A DNA stretch of 64,000 nt from positions 3,720,001 to 3,784,000 of the forward strand of contig JAJHTX010000002.1 in assembly GCA_032164295.1 (NCBI GenBank). The letters run 5' to 3'. The translations under genes and the position numbers were made by a program. Below the pieces are notes generated by a model, which ran no database searches, was not told where the DNA came from, and saw only the letters and a list, made by a program, of their open reading frames with translations. This DNA is from Inonotus obliquus. Its lineage: Eukaryota > Basidiomycota > Agaricomycetes > Hymenochaetales > Hymenochaetaceae. Shown here in pieces: positions 1 through 12,336 of this stretch (position 1 is the stretch's first letter; each line of letters begins with the position of its first letter).

Positions 1-2129
1 GTATTGACCGGACAGAAAGGTTATCAAGCCGTGGGTCAAAGCTCGGGATCAGCAGCTACAGCAGGGATGGTCAAAGTTGGCAGGTCGGCGGAGGTAGGAG
101 GATGGGGAAGGGGGCGTTGAGAGGCGCCTTAAATCAAACGGGATACGATTAATAATGTCTCCGATCAGGAAGTTAGGCGTGCTGCATATGAGTAGTGTAC
201 TGAATTTACACGCCCTTCCTGTCGGAATGTAGGCACGCACCACGGGCCGAACGCCTGCACACACAGAAACAGGAGCTACAGCGGTTTCGGCGTAATCTTG
301 GGGCGATTGATTTACCGGAAGCAAGCGGGGGGTGCACAAACGGTGGCTGGAAAGCAGCGTGAAGCAACACAACGAGGGAATAATACCTGAAGCATCAAAT
401 TTCCACCTGCTTTTAAGCACTCTGCTTAAGCCAGCTGGTCCACCGAGGGAAATTCCCGCAAGTAACATACAGGGGGCAATGCAACAAAAGGCCGTATCGC
501 ATGATCAGGATGAGGGTAGACAGAGACAAACCTGACCGAATGGTTTTCTATTGGAAGCCGAGTACACAGGTATAGTAATTAGGCGAGCGACATGCAACGG
601 TTTCTTGGCCTTTAGATTGTTCGGCATGCCGGCTCAGAAACGTGTTTCTGCAGCTGTTTCAATTCAGATCTCGTGCACGAGCAGACAGATTAGGATTGGA
701 AGCGTCAAGATAACGAGACGACTTACAACGAGGAAAACTCGAACATGATGTATCTGAGAAGCAGTTGAGACCATGCACTGTAATCACTGAATTCTCGTGT
801 GTTCTAGAGCATGAAAGTATCAATGAATGTGGGTCTCCACCTGACCTTCCCAAAATTTGGCGCACTAACTCGGTTTACGCGGTTTTGCGCATCCCCATGT
901 TGGAAATTAGATATTTATTCAAACTTCGACTGCCCGGGAAGCCAAAGCCATAGTACTCGAACAATTCGATGAATTCGTTATTCTCGAAATACCTGTTCAT
1001 CTCCGAGGCGTTGATATCAAGTTTGATCTTCGAAGCGATTACGGATTGAGAAATACGCGGACGAGGCTGTGCAAGACTTATGCAAGCGGACTGTACGACA
1101 ATCGGCTATGTGGTAGAATAGAGGGGGGAGACAAAGAATCGAGGATCCACAGGTGACGCATGATCCTTACTTTCCGGGTCAACAAGAGCAGACAAGAGCA
1201 TACCTGACTACATGTGTCGATAGGAGTAACAAAGTTTCGGTGCGCTAATACACTGGTCCCAGTGTTAGTCACCAGAGAAATTGATGTTATCACATAGCCT
1301 ATATTGGGAATCAACATACCATAAGAGGTAAAAAGTCCCATCCCGCTCCGCTCTAACCTTTCTGGACGGGAGAACAAATAAAGTCAGCACATTGAACTGA
1401 CTTATATTTCCATACAGCTCAATGAAAGCGGAACGTAGCGCCCGGCCGCAGGGACCATCACCCGATCGATTACGATCAGACAAGTTAATAATCTCTACGA
1501 GGTGAAGGAATACTAACTACGCACCAGTCGGACACCGGTCTACGAACGTTCAAGTCGGCGGTAGATAGGGCCACATGTTTTAATGTGCTTGGTCCCGCAG
1601 TACTACACCCGGTGAACAGTCGCGTAACATGCATAACATGCACGTTGAATCGGGGATTGAGAAATGGCGCCCCTTATTCATATTGATCGACGATGAAACA
1701 ACCGCTCTAGCAACTGAATGGCGTCGAGTATGATACATTATCCTTACCAGAAAGAATTTGAAAAGAGGCACGTTCCAAAAAAAATAGGTTCAGACGCCCA
1801 AACTCGGTAGCAATTATCAAGCAAGCTTGAAACGTAGACTCCAAAGACCGAATCATTTTGATTTTCTTTCTCGAAAGACTTGCCCCTTCGGCGTACGTTC
1901 CGGAGCCCGTATTTCTTGTCTCCCGCTGAGATCGCCATAACCCCTCAAACTGATGAGAAAGATTGGATCAGCCAACCTGCCAGCTCAATCAGGAAGTTTA
2001 GTCCAACGATCATTAATATCCTGGGCCACGCTAGTGGTATTCTAGGGTCCTGATTCGTAGCAAGATGCTATTCTTGCGGATAATCACAAAGTGGATTCTT
2101 GGCGTATTACTGTAAAGGATTCGGTCATC
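1..2129. other. No gene recognised
   Basis: Only short unrelated open frames on both strands, none with a recognisable domain or convincing splice chain. I see no tRNA, rRNA or repeat shared with the rest of the window. Confidence 0.5.
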
Positions 2130-3416
2130 CTACATCAGTGCTGTAGTAGTTTTACTGATCTGAGCAAAGCAAGTGTCAAACCATCTGCTTTCCTTCAGTA
2201 TCAATACCTCCTCCCTTTGTGGAGCCTGTAGCTTTAAGGAGGCAGTCTTACGGCTGAGATCAGAGATCGCTTCTGTATCGCCTTGGCTTTCCTGCTTGCC
2301 AGTCACGAGGCCAATGGTCACCAGCTCGGAACGCATTTCATCGAAAAGTACCTCAAGGTCCTTGGATTTGATAGAAACCGTATCCCGAATCTGGGGGATG
2401 TAGAGCGCGTGAACAAGGTCGTCCGATGCTTTGAGGAGCTTATCTGCAGTGGAGAGCAGTTCGTCAAGTTGTCTTGGGGAGGTTGAAGGCAAAAGTGAAG
2501 ATGGCCGCAAGATAATGAGATCCACGCGTTTTACCAGTGCACACGCAAATTTGAATAGTGAGTGCGCCTGGAAGATTAAATCAGTATTCGAAAGGCATGT
2601 ATACATATCACAACTGAACGAACCAGTTTCAGACGCGCAAGCTCCTCTCGAGAAGCAGCGACACCTTCTCCTGGATCCCCCATGGGCCCAACCAGTCCAT
2701 CAACTCCATAGAAATCGTTGAAGTCAGAACATTCTTCAGATTTTTCATCGTCGCTCCCTTCGCCTTCTTCTATCATTTCTTGCGTCTCCTCCTCGCAGTC
2801 GTGAAGACCACCGAGGATTCCGTCCCATCTCTTCTTGACTGCCTCTCGATTTGTTCGTGGGATCCCACGAGCACGATCAATCGCCTCGTGAACAACACCC
2901 GTCCTGACGAGATATGGTTCCCCTGGTCCAGTCTCTGATGCATTGCCTTGGCCGTGAGCGTCGGAGGTATAAAATCCGAGGAGGGATTCTATAGCGCTTA
3001 GGACGTCGCCTGCCGACCAACGTACTTCAGATGAAAGTGTGCGTCCGTGTTCCGCCTCATTTAAACTGCATGCGCAAGATGCAAGTGCGTTGACCTGGGC
3101 CGTGATCTCCTTGACCGGTGTGATAACAGCAGAATATTCTATGCTACTCGGTTTGAGTGCAATGGCAAGCTTTGTAGAGTTGTGGTAGAGTAGAGATAGA
3201 ATGGAGACATAATCATTCAGCCTGGTATCCAGGGGTGCCCCGGCGACATGGTCCGGGGTCTGAAGTGTCGCATTCGGGTCTCGTAATGCCTTCAACGCGA
3301 TCGAGCACGTTTCAGATGCAACCTGCAGGACAGCAACGGCTGCGCTGGACGAAAGGGTTGAGATTTCGACGACAAACTACTTTACCATTTCCCATACCTT
3401 TCTCTTTGTTAGACAT
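2130..3416 (-). CDS. GCIP / cyclin-D1-binding protein 1-like
   Basis: Resembles the GCIP family (CCNDBP1, Grap2- and cyclin-D-interacting protein), an all-helical regulator that in animals binds cyclin D and HLH proteins; its fungal role is poorly defined. Exons on the minus strand: 3416-3398, 3339-2615, 2567-2130, giving 393 residues. The 47-nt intron 2568-2614 is GT-AG in phase 0. The first exon encodes only about six residues (M-S-N-K-E-K) and is joined by a 58-nt intron (3340-3397); no other methionine lies near the N terminus, which is why I chose this start. A helical N-terminal half (near LNDYVSILSLLYHNS) is followed by a very acidic stretch (E/D-rich, around residues 185-205) and a second helical half, the usual GCIP layout. 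Family assignment is by recall of fungal homologues; the tiny first exon is the least certain part. Confidence 0.7.
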
Positions 3417-5085
3417 ATATTCAGCAAAGCAGTACTTGATCGGTAAAACAATAAAGTGTTCGAATTCGAAGAGTGCCTATGACAACTTTGAAAGTAGCGA
3501 AAAGTAGCGACGAGGAACGAAATCAAATCACCCAGGCGAAGCGAATGTCCGAGAATCTGGGAAATGCCGAAACGCGTGATCGACACCCAGTTTCAACTCA
3601 TCCGCCGGCCGTATTCTTTCATTCTTTGAACGATTGGGATGCTGAACTATGGACTCTGGTTGCTCTGCTAACAGCGCTCCCCGAGAATCGCCTACTGCGA
3701 ATTTACAGACGTAATCAGAAGCAAGCGAACCATTTATTCCAGTACCAGTGCCACCCTTATTTCTCCTGGGTTGAAGCGTATGGTCTACGAGGCGGTTTCG
3801 GGGTCGCTTGCGAAAGCCTGGAATAGCCATAACGGCAAATGATGAAAGTCTCTGTTGTCGTAGCAGCAGCGGGAATAAGGCGGAGCAACCCACATAACTC
3901 ATTTCGCTATAATTCATTCTATTAATGATCGTGTTCATACACCTCACTGACCACGCCCTTGCTTGCAGACACACGTGTTCCTAATCAACTGGAACGTTAT
4001 AGATGAGGATAAAAAATGAAAGCCATCTGCCGCAGGTATGGCGAGTTCTCGAGACTCATAACGAAAGAACTTCCGTCGTTAAAGCAAGTTACGTACAGAT
4101 CAGGGGAGCTTGAAACCTCGTTGAATGGACATTGTGGATGCGGCTGTTTTGTTCTGTCAGGTGAGCATGTTATACGGGTACATTCCAACCTTACCCTCGG
4201 CCCTGTGGAGATCCAGTTGGTCAGTAGGCTCCACTGTGTTCTTGGTGCCCTTGACATGAGCGATTTCGCTCTTGCGCAACTATCCGACATCGATCTCGGC
4301 AGCGCAGGGTGGTAATTGCACCATCTGGTCATGCAAGGTTCGGGAAAGCACCGAGTCTACCTCGACTGGGTATGGTATTCTCAGCGGCCCGGAGAGTCCT
4401 CATGGCCGTGGTGAGCGTGGTGACAGAATAATCTGAGCCTCCAGACCAGGGTGGAGTAGTTATCTCAACGTTCAAGCGCGCCGCCGCTCGTCATTAGCAG
4501 TTCGGTATAGAACCCGGAGTGATGTTTCGCCGACTATTAAAGTCAGGGGAAAGTCCGAGCCACGGTTAGTTTTTGGTGAGGAATCCCGTCCTCCGGTTCC
4601 ACACCAGTACTCCATAGTCCAGAGATAGCTCCCCTGCCTGGTTTCTACATCTGTACATCTAGCAGTCCTACTGGAACGCAGGTTGCAGTCATTAAGGCTG
4701 AGCCCCAGGTTGATTGAAATCAGCTCGCCAACTCTTAGGTTGACCTCCGCTAGACTGAGAGTGGCTAGGTTAAGTTTTTCCGGGAAAACGGCGTAGAAAA
4801 TTTCAAGGGTGCCTGTGAGTTGGTAGTCCGACCCGGTAACTAAAGGAGAGATGTGACTCAGTCCAAGCAGTGTTTGATTGAACAAGGAAACAATGGAAAC
4901 TCGAGCAAAGGTCTGATGCTCTAAAAGGAAAGTGATGTTGTGACACTAGCCACGTGCTCACCTAAGCTCAAAATGTCACGGACCCATAAGTCACACGACG
5001 CGTCGGTACACTCCGACGACTCTGATCAGCACATTCATCGCCTACCGTTTCCCTTTCTTTTCAGCTTGCCGGGAGGAATGTTGGC
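3417..5085. other. Intergenic, no gene recognised
   Basis: Lies between the divergent starts of the GCIP-like gene and SEN34. Open frames of 99-148 codons occur on both strands (for example 3528-3974 and 4472-4885, minus) but show no family resemblance and no splice partners. Probably promoter sequence for both genes. Confidence 0.45.
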
Positions 5086-6197
5086 ATGTCGGAAAGACTA
5101 TTGTTACGCGTGTCTCATCAACGCGCTTACGTGTGGGATGTTGAGGGTACATTGCTTACTGTTTCACCCTAAGAATTGCTGACTTGTTTTCTTTACTTCT
5201 TACAGACATAAGAGCTCTGCGATCCCAACATCGCGTCTGTGGCCTTCTTGGAGGAACTCTTCCTCATATGTCACAGCAAAACATATTCCTTGGAGTTCCC
5301 CTTATGCTAATGCCCGAAGAAGTGGTTCTTCTGGTGGAAAAAGGTGCGCAGAAATGGATGAATTTTTTTGGATTTGATTCTCATATACGCTTATTCAGGC
5401 ATCTGTGCCATTGTAGACGATGTACACGCTCACGAGGAACCGTCTGGTACTGAAAAAGAGGAATGGAATCTAATGCGAAGACAGGAGCAACAACAAGAGA
5501 TAGCACGGAAGAGTGGCATCACAGAATTTTCCTCACGGAAAAGCATGACTGAGGAAGCTATCGCGAAAAGACGGGAGCGAGAGGAACGCCGTTTAGCAGC
5601 ACTTGCTAAAATCTCCGGAGATGGTGATAATATCGAGAAGTCATCTCCGGAACCGGCGCAAAGTCCAAGACCGTCTACTCCGACTTCTGTTACGGGCCCT
5701 TCTACACCACACACGGTCAAGATTCCAACATCGTCAACTTCTTTCAAGTGGTACAAACCTTCGCAACATTGCTTCTACGACATCTCCGCTGCGCGAGATG
5801 CCAATGTCTGGACATATCCCTCTACGTCCGAGGAGCATGCAAGGTGCGGTGTATACCGCTCGCTGTGGGAGAAAGGATACTACATGGGCTGTGGTATTAA
5901 ATTCGGCGGTGATTATCTCGTCTACCCCGGTAAGTCCTCAATCAACGAATCCCAGCGTCGCAAAGTTCACCACTTCAACTGAATACCAACATGATATATT
6001 CAGGGGATCCACTTCGGTACCATTCACACTTCGTCGCTTCTGTGCTGGATTCGTCGTCTTCGCCATTACGACCTATGGAAATTGTTGCTCACGGACGTCT
6101 TGGGACCGCCACGAAGAAAGCACACCTTCTGTGCTCGTGGGACGAAAAGGCTCAAAAAGCAGAAATCTTCTCAATTGAATGGGCCGGGTTTGGCTAA
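5086..6197 (+). CDS. SEN34: tRNA-splicing endonuclease subunit Sen34
   Basis: Catalytic subunit of the nuclear tRNA intron endonuclease, which cuts the 3' splice site of pre-tRNAs. Exons 5086-5146, 5206-5343, 5399-5929 and 6004-6197 give 307 residues; introns are 59, 55 and 74 nt, all GT-AG. The N-terminal domain reads RVSHQRAYVWDVEDIRALRS and then a CGLLGGTLPHMSQQN block typical of the family. A charged linker (about residues 85-190) precedes the C-terminal nuclease fold. The expected triad aligns as Tyr242 (DYLVYPG), His250 (first His of RYHSHF) and Lys281 (GRLGTATKK); all three are present, so the enzyme looks active. The start was chosen because the ATG at 5086 opens the only exon that splices in frame to the family N terminus. 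The 3' end faces the IAH1-type gene, with 101 nt between the stops. Confidence 0.93.
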
Positions 6198-6298
6198 TCC
6201 TGTTCAGTCTCCGCATCCTACACAATACAATGTAACTCATTTCGCGAACCGGTTATCATCTACACATACAGCCTGTGACCCAATCCCGCTGGTCCTTG

Positions 6299-7339
6299 CT
6301 ACTTCGACGCATTCACCTTTCTCTTTCCCAAGAATGGACCCGGATTTCTCGGATCAATCTCATCCCATCTGAAAAAGAGCCAAGTGATCAAGGGTTCATG
6401 AATGACATTGTATCATTGTAAGAAGCGCCAGCATACCTGATAAACACTTCTTGCAGGTTCTCGTAGTACAATTCAGGCGTACGCTCTTTGATCATCTTGA
6501 TAAGTTCCCCGTAAACCACCTTAGAACGCATAAAGTTCTCGGATCAGGGACATCCTTCCAGACGGAAAAGTTTGGTGATCATATCCTTACTGAGTATCCC
6601 TCAGCAGTGAGGTGTAAACCATCCGACAGATATTTGTTCAATCCATCTTCTTTCCTATCCGCGGCGTCCCACAATGCTTGCCACACATCAACGACAGGAA
6701 CCTTCTCCCGTGTTCCTACATCTCGGACCTTTTGAGCATACTGCGCAGTCACCTCGAAATCACGGTCCTTTTGACGCGGAGTACCGTCTGAGTTTCTTCC
6801 GGCGACCCATTGCTGCAGGTTGAATGGTGGAGGTGTGATGAGGAATACTTTCGTTTCAGGGGAATACCATTCCGATGAGGGGTCTTGCACCATTTGTATG
6901 AGATGTGTGAGGTTCGAACCGTATTTCTCAAGAGGGACGTGTTGACTGAAACCCGGAAGAGATGCATCGTTTGCGCCGTACCATATAGTTAGCAGTCGGA
7001 TCTTCTGCACAGATTCTTGTTCACTCCGTCGAGCGAGACACTATAGCTCGACGTTCAATGATAAGAACCCATTCAAAAGCAAAAAATAAACAAAATGAAT
7101 CAAGTACCTGTTCGAAAACAGGGATAACCCACTCCGTATTATATCCCGAAAATCCGCGATTGATAATGTCAAACTTGCGAACATACACAGCTATCAAACG
7201 CAAACATCTCAGTATCACTACAAACTTAGTCCTATCGAAACTTGCAGGCTAGACGCTGAGCAAAGCCGTTAGGTTCCCAGCCACCTTGAGTTAACGAGTC
7301 TCCAAGCAGAACGATAGCATCTTGGACAGGCGTCGACAT
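6299..7339 (-). CDS. IAH1: GDSL esterase, isoamyl acetate-hydrolysing type
   Basis: SGNH/GDSL hydrolase of the Iah1 family, which cleaves short acetate esters. Exons (minus): 7339-7246, 7190-7108, 7004-6591, 6519-6437, 6368-6299; 247 residues, close to the family length. Block I is LLGDSLTQGGWEP with nucleophile Ser15; block III is WYGANDAS (Asn71); the acid-base pair is in LSDGLHLT (Asp187, His190). NRGFSGYNTEW, typical of Iah1, is also present. Intron 1 (7191-7245) only works with a GC donor (GCAAGT): the one GT nearby shifts the frame, whereas GC-AG joins LA-S-VYVRKFD perfectly. The other introns are GT-AG. No signal peptide is seen, so it is probably cytosolic. Convergent with SEN34. Confidence 0.92.
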
Positions 7340-8307
7340 AACGCCTAGTCTTTCTTGAGTCGAGTTGAGATAAGAATCAAAAGGATCGATAGACTGATTC
7401 GAATGGCCACGTGGAATTCACATCTGTGAACTGACAAACTCCTGGTGGGAAAGAGAGAAAACGAAAACTGATAATTGCTGCGAAACTTCCGAGTCGTCCT
7501 GCTCAAGTACTGCATGGTTACTACAGCGCTACAGGCAAAATTTAATGATAGGATAGCGAATAGAAACAATATGTACTGGTCGGTCCCTTGAGAGTTGAGT
7601 GTTCTGATGCCGTTGTGTATGTGCAGACAATAGATAAGTAGGCGAGGGAAAAGGGGGAAAAACGAGAAACGAGGATGATTGTGTGAATGGGAAGTTCGGC
7701 ATCCGACGGCAATATTGAGCTATACGGCCAAAACTGCTGAGCCAACGAAAAAACGGATGCAATGCACGAATAATCAAAACGCAAACAGATCCTTATGCGA
7801 ACGTGCGCGTGGTGCAACACAAAACAAGAAAAGCAACAAATAGTGAATACGATCCTGGACGAGATTGCAAAGAAATTAGTTCATGTGCATTGCTAGAAGA
7901 CGTGTAAAGAAAACAAGAATAACCGACTTATGCAGTGGTATGCATAAGCGGTGACAGATGAAGCAATAAAGCAAGGAAGCGAAGGAAAACTGTCCGGCTA
8001 AACGGCAAAGCCATGGAAAGACCAGCGATGTCAGCAGGTTTACGGAAGTAACCCTATTCTCGGAGTCTCCTGAAACAAAAAACGCATGATGGATTAATAG
8101 TAGATAATGTTGACCAAATTGCGGAGAGATGTTAGGGCGTGTCGTTGAGGGGTACAGTAGTCCTCGTGCATCATGCGGGTCCGGACAGTTCCTGATGAAA
8201 AGTTAGAGTCGAGCTTCTTTCTTCTAGTTGCGGTGAAAATGCGTTAATGTGGTTCGGTGAGTACGTTGGACCCATGATCGAACGTTTAAACAGGACATTC
8301 CGGTAAT
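7340..8307. other. Intergenic, no gene recognised
   Basis: Lies between the start of the IAH1-type gene and the stop of the Cdc25 gene, both on the minus strand. Minus-strand frames at 7345-7820 have no domain and no Kozak-quality start. Probably the IAH1 promoter plus the Cdc25 3' untranslated region. Confidence 0.45.
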
Positions 8308-10831
8308 TCAACGGATTTGAGCGACGGTTTGGGCTCTTTGCAGGGGACCACGTCCTGCATTATTCCGCCTAGCATTTGACATGCCCATCAAGCCCTTGCT
8401 GAACCTTGCGGTAGGTGGTGGGCAGGGGCTCTTGTCAACGCCTTCAAGTATGCCGCTCTCGTCGCTGCTCATGCTTGTCATTCCAAGCATCGAGTCCTCT
8501 TCCAAGGTCGACAAATATGAAGCGTCCTCCCCAGAACGTCTTGGGCGAGAGATGCCTGCAGCAGCCATAAGGGATGGGGCATTCGGAGCAGAGTTTCTTT
8601 GATGATGCGAGAAAGGATTCGTTGGCTGCAGGTCCTTCTGTCCCGAAGAAGCTTTGAAAGCCTCTCCATACGCGTAACTTCTCGTTCGCCCGAAGCGCGA
8701 CTTGGTCCGGAACTGGTCAAGATCTTGACGTCGATCGCGAGCGTACTGGGGATCGTCCATACGTACATAGCCGTGAGGCTCGCAGTTCCTTGCAGATTCG
8801 GAGAAGTATTGATAATAACCACCTTTGAGGATGTATACCTCGGGATAATGGATGCGCGGGTAAACGTGATTATTCATCGCACGGTCCTTTGCTCGAAGAT
8901 GCTTAGCACTAAAACACGTTGAGTAACTGTTGGAAGCCAATGTGTTGCAAATGACGTACAAGGTTGGCGCTCGTTTAGCACTAAATTCGCAGTGAAAAAT
9001 TAGAACAGTTTTCTTAACCTGGTCTCCGCTACACGTTGGTGTAGGTTTTGGGACGTTGCTTCCCAACAAGATTTCTTCAATTTCCGCCGTTGTGTTGATG
9101 TTCACAGCACCTTTGATATGACCGCCCTGATACTCGTAATCAAAACGACAGTCAACGACCTTATAAGAAGCAATTCTGTTGTCGAAGGCTCCAGATATAA
9201 GGGCGTCCAGCTGTAAGACGTTCAATGCATCAGTCGGCCAGATCACTCAAAATAAAAAAAGCCTTACCGTTCGAACATCGATGCGCATCAAACCATCCTC
9301 GGCAACTTTCTCGCATGGAAGTACCTTGCCATGTGCTTCGTTATCGCCAAAGCCCGGAATCCCCGTTCCTTTGAGCCACCGAGTACTTGGACTTTCATTC
9401 ATGGTGACAAGCTCTGCATTTCTCAGAGGGGACTGTACGACGGGTGTCGCGTCGCGCTGCCGCAAGATCCCGCCCACTGCAAAAGGCCTAAAGTCATCAG
9501 TTCCATCCCGCCTACGGATGGTGCGCAAAGTTTGTTTCTTCGCAAGCGCGTGAGCTGCGGGAGATGACAACTCCGGACCTGCTTCTGATCCGTCCTCCCC
9601 GGGACTCGAAGGCATAGGTGGAAGGGTACTAGAAAACGCACGCCGCGGAGGGGGCATTTCCATAAAGCCCTCATCACTCGGTTCCAAGACAGCAAACGCC
9701 GACTGTGCATGGCCTTCGTGAGGAATCGGTCCTGGACGCCTCGCTCTTTTAGGACCTTCGGAAATTGAAGCACCACCAGCTAAAGCGGTCAAGAAGGAAG
9801 GCGCCTTGGACTTGCCGAACAGAGCAGCCGAACTCGCAACTCGTTCCAACTTCCGAGCAGATGGAGAAGAAGGAGGCGCTGGCGATGAGGATTCTTGAAG
9901 TGCACTTTGCAGGAACGTTTCGCTGTCATTACCAAATCTCTGCTTGAGACCACCGTCAAGCCGAGGAGAACCTTCGGGAGATAGTGACCGGCGCTTCGTT
10001 ATAGGTGGCGAGGACATCCCATCAAAGAATAGATTTGAGAACTCCTTCGCGCCCTGAGCGGGTGCGAATTCGAGTATTGGTTCTTCAACCGTCGGTCGGG
10101 TTAGGGATTCGGGAAGAATACAGTCGTCAACGTCCATGGCGTCGGAATAACCAGCGTCCTCGTGGTCGTCGTGCAGCTAAAATTGCAACGACACCAAGGA
10201 AATCGCGATGTTAGTCCGAGACACAACGAACGATCCAGTTGGTCAGGATTGAAATGAAACTCACCATCTCCTGAGCATCCGACGACATTAAGCCAGACAG
10301 CCATTCTGCAGGGAGAGGAGCACGCTGCGAACCTTTACCACTGGGTCTTACCGAAGCACTTTCGACATGCGACGCCGACGACAAATGATTCCCAAGTTCC
10401 CTTCCGAACGAACGAGCAGACGTCAAACACCGCCGCCCTGGTCTACTCTCAGAAGGGTCACCTGTCTTCTGATGAGGCGCGGGAGAGATGTCCATAGCCA
10501 TCGGAGACTGAGCATCAGGAACGCTGGACGGCGCGAATGTATCACGCTTCGGGGAACCTGGAGGGGAGTTGATGGACATGCTCGAGGCGAAGGAGTTTTC
10601 CAGGTCAGAGGAGATAAAGTCATCAAGGTCATTCGAGGGACGCTGCAGGCGCTGAGAAGGCTTCCGACTCGGGGCTGGCGGAGGTTGCAGCGTCCTCGCC
10701 GACAGCGACTGGAAGAACGACGGCATATCGTCAAACGAACTATCCAGATCACGGCGCTTCCGCTTCTTCGTGTTGGGTGCACGAACCTCCCTGTTGAAAA
10801 ACCGAACGATGCTACGCTTGCTGAACATCAT
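8308..10831 (-). CDS. Cdc25/Mih1 M-phase inducer phosphatase
   Basis: Dual-specificity phosphatase that removes inhibitory phosphates from Cdk1 to trigger mitosis. Exons (minus): 10831-10265, 10176-9268, 9210-8960, 8908-8308; 775 residues. The long N-terminal region (about 1-470) is Ser/Pro-rich with many SP sites, as expected of a regulatory tail. The catalytic rhodanese-like domain runs from about IDVRTLDALISG to YILKGGYYQYF. The P-loop reads HCEFSAKR (Cys566, Arg572) and DCRFDYEYQGGHI is the usual upstream signature; all catalytic residues are present. Introns are 88, 57 and 51 nt. The last one (8909-8959) is a multiple of three without a stop, so a naive frame runs straight through the catalytic domain; splicing restores the family sequence RAPTFAKHLRAKDR. 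The start is a double ATG at 10831. Confidence 0.94.
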
Positions 10832-12336
10832 GGTTGTAGGAAGTCAACGTGTTGGTCAGTTTATAAGGCGAAATCAACATAGAGAAGGCCACTGACGAGT
10901 ATCTGATGTCAAGCCGGTATCAACTGTGGTCTCCTAGCGGAGAGATGCAAGATATGGTTGAAGTTCAACTTGACGCCACGCGCCTGACCACGGTTCGTCA
11001 AGCCACGTTTCGGCTCGCTTCGCCGGAGGGGAAAGTACTCACGGTAAGAGATACTGCCTTGCAAGGAAGTTGAGCCTCCCGGTAATAGAATAAACAATAG
11101 GCCTCACAGCCGAAACAATGGCGACAGGAATACAAGGCCAAAGGACGCCTTACAGAAACGGAATTCGGAGAAGTTATGTACCCGTCTGTAGGTCCACTCC
11201 CGAGAAACACCTGATGCAACCAACGACCAGCGTGCTTTGGACGAGCTTGTATGGAAGCCAATCGGTCAGACCGTCCTAGAGCCTAAAATGAGCGTCGCTG
11301 TGGATATTCAAGAGGAGTTGGGAGGAGGAGAGGGGACCGAATGAAGGGAAATGAAAGACAACTGATATTTGTGCATTGTTTGGCGGTAGTTGAATTCTAT
11401 GACATAATAATCGCGCTCGCGTGTCGCGTATTTAAAACGTGATCGTGTCAAAGCCACATCCCACCTTCAACTCTCCCTCCAATCCAGCTTTTATCCAGAC
11501 CCAAATCATATCTGAACTCGAATTTACGATCGATCTTATGCCCATGATGGCTCGGAGGCAAATGGCCTGTATATCCGCACGCCAATCTCAAAAATTGATT
11601 AGAGCCTCGAATCGGAGCGCAGTGGCTCATTCGTAGTAACCCCATTTAAGTCCCCCGCTCAACCTCCAGATGAAAGCAACTGGCAAATCTGTCGGACCCT
11701 TTCTCTGCAAGCGTTTCATCAAGGCTACATGTAAGAAGCGAAATGAAAGGCAATGTATCGTAACGATTCGCACGATAAGCCTCGATACGGCCTCAAATCT
11801 GGCTCATAAAGTCGTCGGCCCTCGTATATTTGAATCTCATACTCTTAGACTCATCGAACGCGGGTCCTGATGTCGTTCCTCGATCTTATCATCCACGATA
11901 TAAGTACTTTCCTTACCAAAGCACCTGCAGCCACATTCCTTCCAATGTTCTCAACAGGACTGCATCCTGCCGTAGCAGATCATGCAATGCCGTTCATACA
12001 CTTCCCTTTCATACCGTTTCATTACAATCTCTATTGCTGCTACATTTGCCAATGCGTGAAGCACTTAATCCTGTGACCATCTCATATTTCTGTGGTCTCT
12101 TACTATGAAACTATCGCTTAGCAAATATGACAATCTCATGGCTCGTGCCAACTGTAACTAGCATCTCCCCGAGAAGGAGGACTTCGTAGACAAATGAACT
12201 TGTTGGGACTGTAGGTGTGGGATTGGATCACAGACTTGTCGGTTGCCCAGAAAGGAAAGGCGCGAGTTGGCACACCTCCCGCCTTCTTCCAGTACCACCA
12301 CCGAGCAACCACATACATATATGTTCACTCTCTTCA
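10832..12336. other. Divergent promoter region, no gene recognised
   Basis: 1.5 kb between the divergent starts of the Cdc25 gene (-) and the EI24 gene (+). Short frames only (for example 11670-11870, 11830-12108, plus). Nothing I can assign. Confidence 0.5.

Noticed and set aside
3377..3397. 21-nt intron for the GCIP-like first exon
   Set aside because: Too short for a spliceosomal intron and the frame would be wrong; the 58-nt alternative ending at 3340 keeps the frame.
3528..3974. Minus-strand frame of 148 codons
   Set aside because: No domain, no plausible start context and no splice partners; lies in the SEN34 upstream region.
4472..4885. Minus-strand frame of 137 codons
   Set aside because: No family resemblance and no gene structure around it.
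8909..8959. Insert in the Cdc25 catalytic domain
   Set aside because: Looks like a 17-residue insertion because it is open, but the GT-AG borders and the family sequence on both sides show it is a 51-nt intron.
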